Source of the DNA: Actinoplanes sp. TFC3
GTDB lineage: Bacteria; Actinomycetota; Actinomycetes; Mycobacteriales; Micromonosporaceae
Assembly (NCBI RefSeq): GCF_001553785.1
Contig: NZ_LOJP01000001.1
Span: forward strand, 2,155,561-2,205,614
DNA length: 50,054 bases
Reading direction: 5' to 3'
Positions 26,086 to 32,683 of the stretch are shown piece by piece. The notes below the pieces were generated by a model that was given only the letters and a program-made list of their open reading frames with translations, was not told the origin of the DNA and ran no database searches. Numbering within the stretch: position 1 is the first letter of the stretch; every line of letters starts with the position of its first letter. The position numbers and the translations under genes were made by a program.

Positions 26086-26095
26086 GCCCGCGACG

Positions 26096-26488
26096 CTAGC
26101 GGATCACCAGCCGTCGCAGGGCGGCCAAGCGACGCGGGCGGGGCGCTGATCGGCCGTCGTAGCGCAGCGTCTTCTCGCGAGCGGTCAGCTCGTCAACCGC
26201 CGTTTCGGGCAGGGCATTGCGGGCCCGCAACTCCCGGGCCAGGTCCCAGCCGTCGCGCAGGGAGCCCTGGGTGGGCCGGGTGGCCGCCCACGCCGACCAC
26301 TCGCGGATCCACGACCGGCCGAACGAGCCGGCGAGGGCGGGCCAGAACCGGGCCACCTCGCCGGCTCGCTTGCGCAGCAGGGCGACCCTGGCGATCTCGA
26401 CCAGCCGGATGTCGAAGCCGGCCGGCACGGGAGCGCCCGAGGTCAGCGCGGCCACCAGTTCGGCCTGGCGCTGGGCCAGCGAACTCAC
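26096..26488 (-). CDS. Small partner protein of the MNIO enzyme (SCO6045-like/DUF2063-like)
   Basis: 130-residue basic, helical protein. The pattern RQAELVAALTSG ... LLRKRAGEVARFWPALAGSF ... WSAWAATRPTQGSLRDGWDL resembles a short form of the DUF2063-type partners that accompany DUF692 enzymes, and I recall it as the C-terminal part of larger Streptomyces DUF692 proteins. It is probably the substrate-recognition or scaffold subunit; this is inference. The GTG at 26488 overlaps the MNIO stop (GTGA), so the two are translationally coupled and likely made in fixed ratio. No Cys and no membrane helix. Confidence 0.72.
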   Translation of the reverse strand: MSSLAQRQAELVAALTSGAPVPAGFDIRLVEIARVALLRKRAGEVARFWPALAGSFGRSWIREWSAWAATRPTQGSLRDGWDLARELRARNALPETAVDELTAREKTLRYDGRSAPRPRRLAALRRLVIR

Positions 26489-27303
26489 CGCGTCACCGCG
26501 GGATATCCGGACGCGGCGGCGATGGCGTCCAGCTCCGCTGTCAGTTCCGCGGCCGACGGGTAGTCGCCGTCGCGTTCGAGCATCAAGGCCGGCGGCCGGT
26601 GCCGGGAACACAGCTCGGCAACCAACTGGAGGACCTCCGGCGGCACCGCGTCGGTGTGCGTGTCGTGGTAGACCCCGTCGTGCGACGACCCGCCCGCCAC
26701 ATGGCAGTAGGCGATGCGCGACAACGGGATACGGTCGAACAACTCCGCCGGGTCACCGCCGCGGTTCAGCGCATTGGCATACACATTGGCGACATCAAGC
26801 AACAACAACGCATCGGTACGTTCCAGGATCTCGGTCAGGAACGCGCCCTCATCCAACTCGTCGTCCGGCCAGTCGAACAATGCGGCAATGGGCTCCAAGG
26901 CCAGCGGCACGTCCAACTCGGCCTGCGTGCGCTTCACGTTCGCCACCACCGCGTCCACCGCCTCACGCGTACGCGGAACCGGCAGCAGGTGCCCGGCCTC
27001 AACCCCGCCGGCTCGTACGAACGCGATGTGCTCGCTCACCAGTGGTGCCCGCAGCCGCCGGGCCACGCCCGCCAGATGGCTGACCCGCTCGGGCTCGACC
27101 GGCTCGGCGCCGCCCAGCGACAGCTTCACCCCGTGCGGCACCACGGCAACACCGCGGTCGAGCAGGCCGGCCAGGCCCAGCGGAAGCTCGCCGTGGGCAT
27201 GCACCGACTCGGCCACCACCTCGGCGAAGCGCAAGTTCTCCAGCTTGGCGACGTACCCGGAAATCTCCGGACGCCACCCGATCCCCACGCCGTAGCTCGT
27301 CAT
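26485..27303 (-). CDS. DUF692 multinuclear non-heme iron oxidase (MNIO)
   Basis: 272-residue TIM-barrel enzyme of the MbnB/TglH/BufB family, which use two or three irons to modify cysteines of ribosomal peptides (oxazolone/thioamide, thiooxazole, beta-carbon excision). Likely ligands are all present: H57 (VVPHGVKLSLG), H92 (LVSEHIAF), E137 (ALEPIA), D170/N173 (LLDVANVYAN), H201 (YCHVAGG), D214 and H216 (YHDTHTDAV) and E243 (LERDGDYP). It overlaps the genes on both sides by 4 bases: upstream a membrane protein with a four-cysteine tail, downstream the putative partner. The Cys tail is the obvious candidate substrate. Start ATG at 27303 overlaps the upstream stop. Confidence 0.9.
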   Translation of the reverse strand: MTSYGVGIGWRPEISGYVAKLENLRFAEVVAESVHAHGELPLGLAGLLDRGVAVVPHGVKLSLGGAEPVEPERVSHLAGVARRLRAPLVSEHIAFVRAGGVEAGHLLPVPRTREAVDAVVANVKRTQAELDVPLALEPIAALFDWPDDELDEGAFLTEILERTDALLLLDVANVYANALNRGGDPAELFDRIPLSRIAYCHVAGGSSHDGVYHDTHTDAVPPEVLQLVAELCSRHRPPALMLERDGDYPSAAELTAELDAIAAASGYPAVTR

Positions 27304-28211
27304 CCGCCGCACCCGCCGCCACCGCCGCCGCAGGAACTGCCCCCGCTGCACGAGCTTCCGCCGCTGCAGCTGGAGCTGCTTGCCGAATCGCCGCCGCCGA
27401 TCCAGCTGCTGGAGCCCCCGCTGAGGGCGGCCTGACGCTGGACCTCGGCTTCCGCGGCGAACGCCGGGTCCATGTCATACAGTGACGCCGCGCCGTAGAG
27501 AGCCACGCCCATCGCCGCCCCGGCCGCGCCGTAGGTCGCGTAGGACGGAGACTGCCGGGGGGAGAGGTAGTCGTGCTGGCGGCGCAGACCCCGCATGTCC
27601 TGCATGGCCGAGGTGGTCGCCCACCGCGCCTTCGCCCACAACGATCGGGTCAGCACGATCGACGCGATGATCATGAACGGCAGGAAACCGATGGGCTTGC
27701 CGTTGCCCAGCCCGGCCACCAGCCGCGCAATGGCGAGAAGAATCAGGGCAACCCCTGCCCAGGTCCAGAGTCGAGCGGTACGAACCCGGCTCGGGCTCAC
27801 CGCCAGCCCCTGCGACTGCAAGCCGGTGCCGAGCTGCTCGATCGCCGAGGCCACCCACGGCTCGTTCTGCACCTCGCGGGCCCGGACGCGTTGACCCGCG
27901 GCGTTGTAGAGCGCGGTGTCCAGCGGGGTGACCCCGGACGGCAGCGGACCGGTCTGTCTGAGCGTCTTGTCCGACGCTGTGCTGATCGCGCCGGCGCTGC
28001 GCAGCCCTGCGAGCGAGGCGTAGAGCGCAAGCCGCGGTCCGCCGTTGAGATAGGCGACCTGCTGCGGTCCGAGCGAGCCGACGGCCGCACTGCGGTTGCC
28101 CCGGAACAGGATGCTCCGATGGATGGCGGCCAGCCCGGCGACCGCGATCAGCGCGCCGATGTACAGCAGGAGAAAGGTGGGACCCGAAATTCCCCAGGTG
28201 GGCTGCGTCAT
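27300..28211 (-). CDS. TIGR04222-like membrane protein with Cys/Gly-rich C-terminal tail
   Basis: 303 residues: helix 11-31, a ~110-residue soluble segment (PLDTALYNAAGQRVRAREVQ), two helices around 150-168 and 174-192, then a soluble segment and a low-complexity tail. The tail (about 265-303) is almost only Gly, Ser and Cys, with C282, C288, C294 and C301 spaced C-x5-C-x5-C-x6-C and ending GG. The body matches my recollection of the TIGR04222 family, whose members end in such tails and occur next to DUF692 genes. I infer that the tail is a core-peptide-like substrate of the adjacent MNIO. The ATG at 28211 has GAGG as ribosome site. Confidence 0.78.
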   Translation of the reverse strand: MTQPTWGISGPTFLLLYIGALIAVAGLAAIHRSILFRGNRSAAVGSLGPQQVAYLNGGPRLALYASLAGLRSAGAISTASDKTLRQTGPLPSGVTPLDTALYNAAGQRVRAREVQNEPWVASAIEQLGTGLQSQGLAVSPSRVRTARLWTWAGVALILLAIARLVAGLGNGKPIGFLPFMIIASIVLTRSLWAKARWATTSAMQDMRGLRRQHDYLSPRQSPSYATYGAAGAAMGVALYGAASLYDMDPAFAAEAEVQRQAALSGGSSSWIGGGDSASSSSCSGGSSCSGGSSCGGGGGGCGG

Positions 28212-28244
28212 GACCTCATTGTGCAACTCAATGCAACAGCACGG

Positions 28245-28820
28245 TCACGGCCGCCTGACAGCTTCCTCAACGACGTCGAGAACCCGGCTGAGCTCACCGG
28301 CCGGACGCCCGGTGGCCAGGTGCAGGACCAGGCCGTCGTAGGCCAGCTCAAGGAACTGGGTGAGCACTTCAACCGGTACGTCGTCGCGCAGCACGCCGGC
28401 GTCGCGCTGGCGCTTGAGCCGGTCGCGGGTGGCTGAGGCGATGGCCGCGGAGCGCTCGGCCCAGCGCCCGGCGAACTCGGGGTCGGTGCGCAGGCGACGG
28501 GAGACCTCGAGCTGGGTGCCGAGCCAGCCGGCGGTGTCGCTGCTGCCGCTGGCGCGTTCGAGGAGGTCGCGCATCACCTGAACGAGGCCGTTGCGGGCCA
28601 CTGTTTCGACCATGGCGGCCGCGTCGTCCTCGGCTACCGCGAGGAACAGGGAATCCTTGTCACGAAAATGGTGGAAAATTGCGCCGCGGGACAGTCCGGT
28701 AGCCTCCTCAAGGCGGCGCACTGTCGCTCCCTCATAGCCGTAGCGCGCGAAGCACCCGCGGGCCGCCCCGAGGATCTCGTGGCGGCGGGCTTCTAGCTGG
28801 TCCTGGCTAACCCTGGGCAC
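28245..28820 (-). CDS. TetR-family regulator, AcnR-like
   Basis: 191 residues. The DNA-binding domain (CFARYGYEGATVRRLEEATG, LSRGAIFHHFRDKDSLFLAV) is strikingly like C. glutamicum AcnR, the aconitase repressor, as I remember it. In mycobacteria and corynebacteria the orthologue adjoins acn; here acn starts 9 kb away at 37812. A palindromic operator lies 34 bases upstream, and a related site precedes acn. The gene ends 33 bases before the TIGR04222-like gene on the same strand, so it may also lie at the head of the MNIO operon. GTG start. Confidence 0.8.
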   Translation of the reverse strand: MPRVSQDQLEARRHEILGAARGCFARYGYEGATVRRLEEATGLSRGAIFHHFRDKDSLFLAVAEDDAAAMVETVARNGLVQVMRDLLERASGSSDTAGWLGTQLEVSRRLRTDPEFAGRWAERSAAIASATRDRLKRQRDAGVLRDDVPVEVLTQFLELAYDGLVLHLATGRPAGELSRVLDVVEEAVRRP

Positions 28821-28853
28821 GCGACCGATGGTGTCACGTCACGGTCAAAGCTT

Positions 28854-28875
28854 GCAATCCGTACGTACGGCTTGC
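28854..28875. promoter_or_regulatory. Candidate operator of the AcnR-like regulator
   Basis: The perfect 12-bp palindrome CCGTACGTACGG (28859-28870) is flanked, one base away on each side, by GCAA (28854-28857) and TTGC (28872-28875). The symmetric site therefore spans 22 bp with only one unpaired position per side. It lies 34 bases upstream of the tetR start and shares 17 of 22 bases with the site upstream of acn at 37920-37941. Typical size and position for TetR autoregulation. Confidence 0.6.
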
Positions 28876-28972
28876 GGCTCATCCCGTCATCCGTGAAAAC
28901 ACCCGATCCGGCGGCGTTTTGTTAACACTCTTGGACTGTCCGGTGCCGTATTCATTCACGTACAGTGCCCGG

Positions 28973-29626
28973 GTGCCCCTCGTCTTCCTGGCCTTGGACG
29001 ACACCCTGCTCGACCGCAGCGGTGCCTTCAAGCTGTGGGCAAAGGGTTTCCTCGACGACATCGCGGCCCCGCACGAAGATCTCGACTGGTTGCTGTCCGT
29101 GGATGCCGACGGTCTGACATCACGCTGGGACCTGGCCGACGCAATTCGGGATCGCTATCACCTGAACGTACCGTCAATCGATCTGCTCGATGAGTTGCAC
29201 GAAGGCCCGCTGGCCTACGAACGCCTGGACCCGCTGGTAGCTTGCGCCCTGCAGATTGCCGGCGACGCGGGCTGGGTGCCGGTTGTGGTCACCAACGGCC
29301 CGCACGAGCAGCAGGAAACCCGCATCCGCCGCACCGGCCTGGACCGCTACGTGGCCGACTGGGTGATCTCGGAACAGGCCGGGGTCAGCAAACCCAACCC
29401 GCGCATCTTCGCCCTGGCCGCCCAGCGCGTCCGCATGCGCCTCGGCGGCGCCTGGATCGTCGGCGACAGCCCCGAAGCCGACATCGGTGGGGCGGCGGCC
29501 ATGGGTCTGCCCAGCGTATGGCTGCATCGAGGCCGTAGCTGGATCGACGGGCGGTTCGCTCCGACGCGGGTGGTCGGGAACGTCATTCAGGGCTTGTCGG
29601 CGGTTATGTCGGCGCCGGCCCGCTGA
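28973..29626 (+). CDS. HAD-family hydrolase-like protein lacking the nucleophile Asp
   Basis: 217 residues from the GTG at 28973, which follows TACAGT by 6 bases. HAD motifs II (VPVVVTNGPHEQ), III (the K of GVSKPNPRIF) and IV (WIVGDSPEADIGGA) are intact. Motif I should read DxDxT, but the sequence is FLALDDTLLD: the first, nucleophilic Asp is Ala (GCC for GAC). Phosphatase activity should be lost unless another residue substitutes. The remaining motifs show no decay, so a binding or regulatory role or a very recent mutation are both possible. A longer frame upstream to 28919 has no support. Confidence 0.85.
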   Translation: MPLVFLALDDTLLDRSGAFKLWAKGFLDDIAAPHEDLDWLLSVDADGLTSRWDLADAIRDRYHLNVPSIDLLDELHEGPLAYERLDPLVACALQIAGDAGWVPVVVTNGPHEQQETRIRRTGLDRYVADWVISEQAGVSKPNPRIFALAAQRVRMRLGGAWIVGDSPEADIGGAAAMGLPSVWLHRGRSWIDGRFAPTRVVGNVIQGLSAVMSAPAR

Positions 29627-29628
29627 GC

Positions 29629-29660
29629 TTGACCTGTACCCCAGGGTGCGGGTTTAGGGT
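29629..29660 (+). promoter_or_regulatory. MerR-type promoter/operator
   Basis: TTGACC (-35, 29629-29634) and TAGGGT (-10, 29655-29660) are separated by 20 bases, the overlong spacing typical of MerR-activated promoters. The spacer region holds an inverted repeat, ACCTGTACCC (29632-29641) and GGGTGCGGGT (29644-29653), complementary at 8 of 10 positions. The merR ATG follows 6 bases after the -10. The element overlaps the end of the HAD gene (stop at 29626) only marginally. Confidence 0.6.
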
Positions 29661-29666
29661 CGGCGC

Positions 29667-30254
29667 ATGCGGGTGGGGGAGCTGGCGCAATTAACCGGGA
29701 CGACCGTGCGGGCCTTGCGCTATTACGAAGCCGTGGGGCTGGTGGTGCCCCGGCGGCTGAGCAACGGCTACCGGGAGTATGAGCCGGTCGCCGTGCAGCA
29801 GGTGGCGCAGATCCGGGAGCTGATGGCGCTCGGGTTGGCGGTGGAGGAGACGCGTCCCTTCGTCGAGTCGATAGCCGGCGGGGACGACGTATGCGCGGCC
29901 GCGGTGGCAACGTTCCGCAGCACGGTGAAGGGCTTGCAGCAGCGCATCGGCGAACTGAGCGCCCAACGCGACGCCCTTGACGCCCGCATCGACGCCGCCG
30001 CCCACCAGGTCGTGAGCGGTTCGGCAGGGGGTTGCCGGTCGGCAGGATGTGGCTGCTTGGGTTGGGGAGCCGCTGCCGGCGCTGTCCTTCTACGCCACCG
30101 ATGGACGGCGCGTCGACCTGAGCGCACCCGGCCCTGGGCGCACCGTCGTGTTCGTCTACCCGCTGACCGGCCGCCCTGGCGTGGACCTGCCGCGGGGCTT
30201 GCTGGAAGTGCACGGCGCGCGAAGCAGCACCGAGCAAGCGGTCTGGCTACGTGA
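29667..30254 (+). CDS. MerR-family regulator
   Basis: N-terminal MerR DNA-binding domain is clear (MRVGELAQLTGTTVRALRYY, then EAVGLVVPRRLSNGYREYEP), followed by a dimerisation coiled coil to about residue 115 (STVKGLQQRIGELSAQRDAL). The frame stays open for a further ~80 residues that overlap the next gene by 206 bases; these (CRSAGCGCLGWG then Arg/Pro/Ala-rich) are not MerR-like. The protein is probably ~115-125 residues in relatives, so a lost stop or a small indel near 30010 is likely. It pairs with the peroxiredoxin-like gene, as in other actinobacteria, suggesting redox sensing. Leaderless ATG at the MerR-type promoter. Confidence 0.8.
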   Translation: MRVGELAQLTGTTVRALRYYEAVGLVVPRRLSNGYREYEPVAVQQVAQIRELMALGLAVEETRPFVESIAGGDDVCAAAVATFRSTVKGLQQRIGELSAQRDALDARIDAAAHQVVSGSAGGCRSAGCGCLGWGAAAGAVLLRHRWTARRPERTRPWAHRRVRLPADRPPWRGPAAGLAGSARRAKQHRASGLAT

Positions 30255-30567
30255 CCACCACGCGGAACTCCTGGCAGCCGGCGCGGCCCGGGTGTTCGGG
30301 CTGTCCGCCCAGTCCACCGGCTACCAACGCGAACTCGTTCACGGGCTCCGCCTGCCGTACCCCCTGATCCCCGATCCGAAGCTGCTCCTGGCCGCCGCCA
30401 CCGGCCTGCCCCTGCACAGCGCCGGCGACCTGACCCTCTACCAGCGCCTGACCCTGGTGGTCTGCGACGACGTGGTGGAACACGTCTTCCACCCGATCCC
30501 CGACCCTGCCGCGCATGCCATGGAGGTCATGCGCTGGCTCACCAAGCGCCGCACCAAAGCTTGCTGA
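30049..30567 (+). CDS. Peroxiredoxin-like protein without the catalytic cysteines
   Basis: 172 residues with a thioredoxin fold of the AhpC/TSA type: LPALSFYATDGRRVDL, VVFVYPLTGRPGVDLP, then GLSAQSTGYQRELVHGLRLP and YPLIPDPKLLLAAATGLP. Relatives next to MerR genes have a GCTPxxC-type active-site segment after GAR; here it reads GARSSTEQAVWLRDHHAEL, with Ser and Val in place of both cysteines. Only two Cys remain, one in LTLVVCDD and the C-terminal residue. Peroxidase activity is therefore unlikely. GTG start at 30049 because an in-frame stop at 30013 excludes earlier starts. It overlaps the open merR frame. Confidence 0.78.
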   Translation: MAAWVGEPLPALSFYATDGRRVDLSAPGPGRTVVFVYPLTGRPGVDLPRGLLEVHGARSSTEQAVWLRDHHAELLAAGAARVFGLSAQSTGYQRELVHGLRLPYPLIPDPKLLLAAATGLPLHSAGDLTLYQRLTLVVCDDVVEHVFHPIPDPAAHAMEVMRWLTKRRTKAC

Positions 30568-30613
30568 ACCCGCGGTCGTACGTACGGCGCAGGACAGGCC
30601 CTAAGCTCGGCCC

Positions 30614-30859
30614 ATGGATGACAAAGAGGTCCTGGGCCGGATCCACGGCCTGGTTGACGAGGAGCACAAGCTGCGCGAGCAGCTGAGCCGGGGCACGCTC
30701 AGCGCCGCCGAGGAGCACGCGCGCCTGAAGGAGCTCGAAGAGGCGCTCGACCAGTGCTGGGATCTGCTGCGCCGGCGCCGCGCCGCCCGTGCAGCCGGCA
30801 ACAACCCGGACACCGAGCAGGCGCACAGCGTCGGCGAGGTTGAGGGCTACATTCAGTGA
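30614..30859 (+). CDS. DUF2630 family protein
   Basis: 81-residue, highly charged, almost entirely helical protein of an uncharacterised family common in actinobacteria. The N-terminal two-thirds forms a helical hairpin (LGRIHGLVDEEHKLREQL and ARLKELEEALDQCWDLLRRR) and the tail ends in EVEGYIQ, both typical of the family. TAAGCT stands 6 bases before the ATG (leaderless). It converges on the RIO kinase gene across a GC-rich hairpin. Confidence 0.9.
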   Translation: MDDKEVLGRIHGLVDEEHKLREQLSRGTLSAAEEHARLKELEEALDQCWDLLRRRRAARAAGNNPDTEQAHSVGEVEGYIQ

Positions 30860-30870
30860 CGCCAGCCCGC

Positions 30871-30893
30871 GGGCCGGGACCTACGCCCGGCCC
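30871..30893. terminator. Bidirectional hairpin between DUF2630 and RIO kinase genes
   Basis: GGGCCGGG (30871-30878) pairs with CCCGGCCC (30886-30893) around a 7-base loop, in the 49-base gap between two convergent stops. No U-tract; a GC-rich terminator of the actinomycete type. Confidence 0.5.
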
Positions 30894-30908
30894 AGCGGAG
30901 CAGGCGCG

Positions 30909-31835
30909 TCAGGTCAGGCCCGCCTCGTAGCAGAGGTCGCCGATCAGGCGGTCGGTGCCGGTACTCAGGCCGCGCGAGGTGAACCAGGCGGCCACGTTGC
31001 GTACGTCGCGGGCGAGGAAGTCGCCGCCGCGGGGGTTGGCGATCAGGTCGACCACCTGGGGCAGGTCGATGATGACCAGGCGACCGTCGTGGACCAGGAT
31101 GTTGTACGGCGACAGGTCACCATGCGCGATCTGTGAGCGGGCCAGCACGCTGAAGGCGTCGAGCATCTGCCGCCACAGGTTCTCGAGTTCGTCCCGGTCC
31201 GGGCGTACCTGGGCCAGTCGGGGAGCCGCCTCGCCGGTTTCCCAGTTGCCGATGAACTCCAGCATCAGCTCGGTGCCCAGCATCTGCACCGGGTACGGCA
31301 CCGCGATCGCCGCGCCGGTCTGCCACAGCCGGGACAGCGCGTCGAACTCGGCGGCTGCCCACTGTCCGGCGATCACCTGCTTACCGAACGACGTCCGGTT
31401 GCTCATGGCCCGCATCTCGCGGGAGCGGCGGACCCGGCGGCCTTCGAGGTAGCCGGCGTCACGGTGGAACAGGCGGTGGTCGCCGTCGCGGTAGCGCTTG
31501 GCGGCCAGCATGCTGCTCAGCCCGGTGGTGGGGTTGGACCGGCGCACCAGGAACACGTCGGCTTCCTTGCCGGTTTTGAGCATGCCGAGCTCGGTGTCCA
31601 CGGCGCCGTACTCTGTTCGTACCCAATCGGGCCTTGGCTTGGGACCGTGCAGCGCGCCATCCCAGGTTGACCACCGGTCGCCGGTCTCCGGCAGGTCCGG
31701 TTCCTCGCTCAGGTGCGGCGTGAGGCGCCCGCGCTTCTGGTAGGCGGGCTCACCGTTGTCTACAAAAGAGTCGTCGTCGAACTTGCGACGGCCGCGGCGC
31801 GCGGTGGCCGGGCGGAAAGAATCGTGCTCTCGCAC
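30909..31835 (-). CDS. RIO-type atypical serine kinase
   Basis: 308-residue RIO1-like protein kinase. A ~75-residue charged N-terminus (RRGRRKFDDDSFVDNGEPAY) precedes the kinase core. It has the ATP lysine in MLAAKRYRDGD, the catalytic loop IAHGDLSPYNILVHDG, and the metal-binding LVIIDLPQVVD. As usual for RIO proteins there is no activation loop or substrate lobe. Bacterial RIO kinases are poorly understood; a link to ribosome or translation is assumed from the archaeal and eukaryotic members. The GTG at 31835 is preceded by GAGGAG. A 48-codon ORF begins upstream and overlaps its start. Confidence 0.92.
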   Translation of the reverse strand: MREHDSFRPATARRGRRKFDDDSFVDNGEPAYQKRGRLTPHLSEEPDLPETGDRWSTWDGALHGPKPRPDWVRTEYGAVDTELGMLKTGKEADVFLVRRSNPTTGLSSMLAAKRYRDGDHRLFHRDAGYLEGRRVRRSREMRAMSNRTSFGKQVIAGQWAAAEFDALSRLWQTGAAIAVPYPVQMLGTELMLEFIGNWETGEAAPRLAQVRPDRDELENLWRQMLDAFSVLARSQIAHGDLSPYNILVHDGRLVIIDLPQVVDLIANPRGGDFLARDVRNVAAWFTSRGLSTGTDRLIGDLCYEAGLT

Positions 31836-31906
31836 TGGAGGGTCTCCTCGGAGATAAAGCGGGAAGTCGTCTGAACCTGGGCACGGCGGATGACAGCGAC
31901 AGCCAT
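31760..31906 (-). CDS. Possible 48-codon upstream ORF overlapping the RIO kinase start
   Basis: An ATG at 31906, preceded at a good distance by GGGGGTGA, opens a frame of 48 codons (beginning MAVAVIRRAQVQTTSRF) that ends at 31760, 76 bases inside the RIO gene in another frame. The ribosome site is better than that of many real genes here, but the composition after the RIO start is simply out-of-frame kinase sequence. It may be a coupling uORF or chance. The rest of 31836-32053 holds nothing I can identify. Confidence 0.25.
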   Translation of the reverse strand: MAVAVIRRAQVQTTSRFISEETLQCESTILSARPPRAAAVASSTTTLL

Positions 31907-32062
31907 GAGGTTCACCCCCTTCATCTGCGGACCTACGGAAACCTTGTCCCGGTGACTCTGCCGGACCTGCTACCGGCGTCGCAACCTGTTTATCGGCCGG
32001 TCATCGGTCGCTCAGACCACCGCGGGGCGGGGCAACGACGGTGTTGGGGCAGGATGGGAAGT

Positions 32063-32683
32063 ATGGATTTTCGCTGGGCTTACAAGTCGGCCGTCACCGT
32101 CTTCACCGACCTGGTCTTTCGCATCCCGGACGAGCGCTGGGCCGGCCCGGGCCTCGGCGAGTGGAGCCTGCGCGACCTGGTCGGCCACACCGTCAGCTCG
32201 GCCCTGCACCAGGTTCCCGGCGTGCTCGCGTCGCCCGCGCCGACGGTGACCCTCGAGTCGCCGGAGGCCTACTGGGGGCTCACCCGCACAGTTCCGCCGG
32301 AAATCTACGCAGCCGCAACTGCCGCCTCGACGCAGGACGCCCGCAAGGCGGGGGAGTCCCTCGGTGACGAGCCGGCGCGTGCCGTCGCCGAGTTCGCGCG
32401 CAAGGCCACCCAAGCCTTGTCCGCGGCAGGGGACAGCGACGTGGTTGCCACGGCGGGCGGCGGCATGCGGGTCCGGGACTGGATCGCCACGCGGACGTTC
32501 GAGCTGGTGGTGCACGGCCTCGACGTCGCCGGTGCTGCCGGGGTGCCGGTTGAGTTCGCGGCCGAGGTGCTCACCGATACCACGCTGCAGGCCGCCCGCG
32601 TTGCCGACCCCACGCTGCTGCTGCGCGCCCTGACCGGCCGGGGTCAGCTTCCGGCGAACTACTCGGTCGTGGACAAGCCGTAG
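32063..32683 (+). CDS. Maleylpyruvate isomerase/DinB-like (MDMPI N-terminal domain) protein
   Basis: 206-residue helical-bundle protein of the mycothiol-dependent metalloenzyme superfamily (DinB/MDMPI). Typical elements are EWSLRDLVGHTVSSALHQVP, whose His would be a metal ligand, and the late RVRDWIATRTFELVVHGLDV with its E-x3-H pair. Such proteins may use mycothiol, the actinobacterial thiol; the substrate is unknown. An ATG three codons earlier (32054) is an alternative. The 3' end overlaps the opposing gene by 25 bases. Confidence 0.85.
   Translation: MDFRWAYKSAVTVFTDLVFRIPDERWAGPGLGEWSLRDLVGHTVSSALHQVPGVLASPAPTVTLESPEAYWGLTRTVPPEIYAAATAASTQDARKAGESLGDEPARAVAEFARKATQALSAAGDSDVVATAGGGMRVRDWIATRTFELVVHGLDVAGAAGVPVEFAAEVLTDTTLQAARVADPTLLLRALTGRGQLPANYSVVDKP

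Noticed and set aside
25060..27435. Very long open frame (about 790 codons) on the + strand
   Set aside because: It runs antisense through the MmyB-type regulator, cupin and MNIO genes, is Arg/Pro/Gln/His-rich and matches no family. High-GC DNA keeps the antisense frame open.
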